A stretch of 64,000 nt of DNA from contig NZ_LR734878.1 of NCBI RefSeq assembly GCF_900010725.2, forward strand, positions 176,634-240,633, in the 5' to 3' direction. Made by a program: the position numbers and the translations under genes. The notes beneath the pieces are model-generated. The model was not told the origin of the DNA. It worked only from the letters and a program-made list of their open reading frames with translations, and made no database searches. The DNA is from Planktothrix serta PCC 8927. Its GTDB lineage: Bacteria > Cyanobacteriota > Cyanobacteriia > Cyanobacteriales > Microcoleaceae. Positions 63,073-64,000 of the stretch are shown here, piece after piece (position 1 is the first letter of the stretch; each line of letters begins with the position of its first letter).

Positions 63073-63192
63073 TTAAACTCCACCTTTGAGGATCATCATT
63101 GCTAAAATTCCGATCATAAAAAGAAAAAACAGAACAGTCATCCCGATAGATTTTTGTTCCGGTTCAGTTGAGGGCTTAGAAACTTTGATCAT
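63073..63192 (-). CDS. Small single-helix membrane protein, 39 aa
   Basis: MIKVSKPSTEPEQKSIGMTV then LFFLFMIGILAMMILKGGV, then TAA. One TM helix near the C-terminus with a short polar N-terminus. The layout resembles small photosynthetic or NDH subunits of cyanobacteria, but I do not recognise the family. It is the only coding-looking frame between 62994 and 63297. Confidence 0.55.
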   Translation of the reverse strand: MIKVSKPSTEPEQKSIGMTVLFFLFMIGILAMMILKGGV

Positions 63193-63297
63193 AAGTAAGA
63201 ATGATAAGCTCTACTCTATTAAAGTAACAGATCCCTATAACTCTTGAGGCTAAATCCTTATAAATTGTAAGTTTATGTAACCTTTCTTCAATATTCC

Positions 63298-64000
63298 CTA
63301 TTCAGTTAAACCGTGTTCAAGAGCATAACGCACTAATTCTGTTCGACTATTCGTTCCCGTTTTGGTAAATAAGCGACTGACATATTTCTCCACGTTACGA
63401 ACGCTGGTTTCTAAATTACGGGCTATTTCTTTATTCATTAATCCTTTAGCAACTAAATCTAAAACACTTTGCTCACGCGGCGTTAAATCAATTTTAATTG
63501 GGGGTGGTGTTTGATGAATTCCACTTTTCCCTTTTAACATATTTTCAATTCGCGCAATTTGACCTGCTAAGGTGGCAATATCTGGGCTTCCATCCCCTGT
63601 ACTACTGCGAAGGGCGGCTTGTCTTGCTAATAAATTTTTGACAATTACCACTAATTCTTCTGGGTCAAAGGGTTTTGATAAATAGGCATCACATCCAGCT
63701 TGATACCCTTGAATGCGATCGCTTTTCATGCCTTTAGCCGTTAGAAAAACAACGGGTAAGGCTTTGAAACGAGGATCTTCCCGCATTTGTTGTAAAAATT
63801 GATAACCATCAACTCCCGGCATCATAATATCACTAATCACTAAATCCGGGAGATTTTGTTGTAACAGTTCCCACCCTTGTTTGGCATTACTGGCCACATC
63901 AACGGTGAAGTTACTATCTTCTAAATAAGCTTGTACCGCTTCTCGCAGTCCAGGTTCATCGTCCACTAATAACAATCTAGCGGGAACTGGGGAGAATTCA
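63298..64000 (-). CDS. NarL/LuxR-type response regulator (Ycf29-like), start outside window
   Basis: Partial: the frame stays open to the window end (EFSPVPARLLLVDDEPGLRE). Receiver: LLLVDDEPGLREAVQAYLED, LVISDIMMPGVDGYQFL (phospho-Asp), VVFLTAKGMKSDRIQGYQAG and LSKPFDPEEL. The C-terminal LuxR HTH is at about 165-222: LTPREQSVLDLVAKGLMNKE, IARNLETSVRNVEKYVSRLF. The receiver sequence is close to the Ycf29/TctD-like regulators of cyanobacteria and plastids. No kinase is adjacent. Confidence 0.88.
   Translation of the reverse strand, partial: EFSPVPARLLLVDDEPGLREAVQAYLEDSNFTVDVASNAKQGWELLQQNLPDLVISDIMMPGVDGYQFLQQMREDPRFKALPVVFLTAKGMKSDRIQGYQAGCDAYLSKPFDPEELVVIVKNLLARQAALRSSTGDGSPDIATLAGQIARIENMLKGKSGIHQTPPPIKIDLTPREQSVLDLVAKGLMNKEIARNLETSVRNVEKYVSRLFTKTGTNSRTELVRYALEHGLTE

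Overview
The window looks like chromosome from a low-GC, filamentous, non-heterocystous cyanobacterium of the Planktothrix/Oscillatoriales type (an inference from gene content; no rRNA or other marker gene is present). Evidence: many HIP1 octamers (GCGATCGC), short tandem heptamer repeats (TTCCCTG, TTGACGG, CAGTTAT), and cyanobacteria-restricted genes (psb34, pipX, ycf51-like, a HetZ-family gene, DUF2811, UPF0367, a Ycf29-like response regulator).

Layout. 1-1345: mobile debris (an IS630 transposase with a frameshift at an A10 run, a Uma2 gene broken by it, an IS200/IS605 remnant). 1375-7347: sseA, thiG, psb34 (56 aa), a TPR protein and two tandemly duplicated OmpR-type response regulators. 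7348-8640: DUF2811 gene and a gene-poor stretch with three phased cyanobacterial DnaA boxes beside AT-rich DNA. 8640-9245: an IscB/HEARO element whose nuclease core is deleted. 9393-13645: sensor kinase, Gfo/Idh/MocA oxidoreductase, rnc and rnpB, the last carrying a tandem-repeat insertion. 13690-15110: TnpB element beside the rnpB promoter. 15236-20831: CHASE2 nucleotide cyclase, then a molybdate locus (RHH-Mop regulator, modA, fused modBC, mop). 20897-24490: nucleoside transporter, der, and four 200-bp repeats. 24713-30182: glbN, ecfT/cbiQ-like, pipX, pipY, sepF, proC, hsp20.

30238-37095: a type I-C CRISPR-Cas system with divergent cas3 and cas5-cas8-cas7, no cas4/cas1/cas2, a two-repeat mini-array directly after cas7 and ahead of a terminator, then a leader with its own promoter and an 18-repeat array. 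The single mini-array spacer resembles the 3' end of cas7 along its whole length (27/32 identical), and the differences look like those between two diverged cas7 genes. This is the most unusual item in the window.

37172-45133: UPF0367 gene, an ECF-type ATPase, vanW-like, rlmL-like methyltransferase, an unexplained 480-bp region, an ammonium-transporter/histidine-kinase fusion and a separate amt with an NtcA-type box. 45330-46640: a second, canonical TnpB element. 46817-51222: SGNH hydrolase followed by purine-ring degradation genes (urate hydroxylase, HIU hydrolase, OHCU decarboxylase, guanine deaminase). 51258-55609: SH3/L,D-transpeptidase-like protein, ycf51-like, slipin, larC, tsaC. 55694-60412: type IIG restriction-modification enzyme and an intact Uma2 protein. 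60838-64000: HetZ-family gene, PHP-domain gene, a 39-aa membrane ORF and a response regulator cut by the window end.

Nitrogen themes recur (pipX/pipY/proC, glbN, amt and amt-kinase, urate and guanine breakdown, molybdate uptake). Molybdate import probably feeds molybdoenzymes such as nitrate reductase, though none is encoded here.
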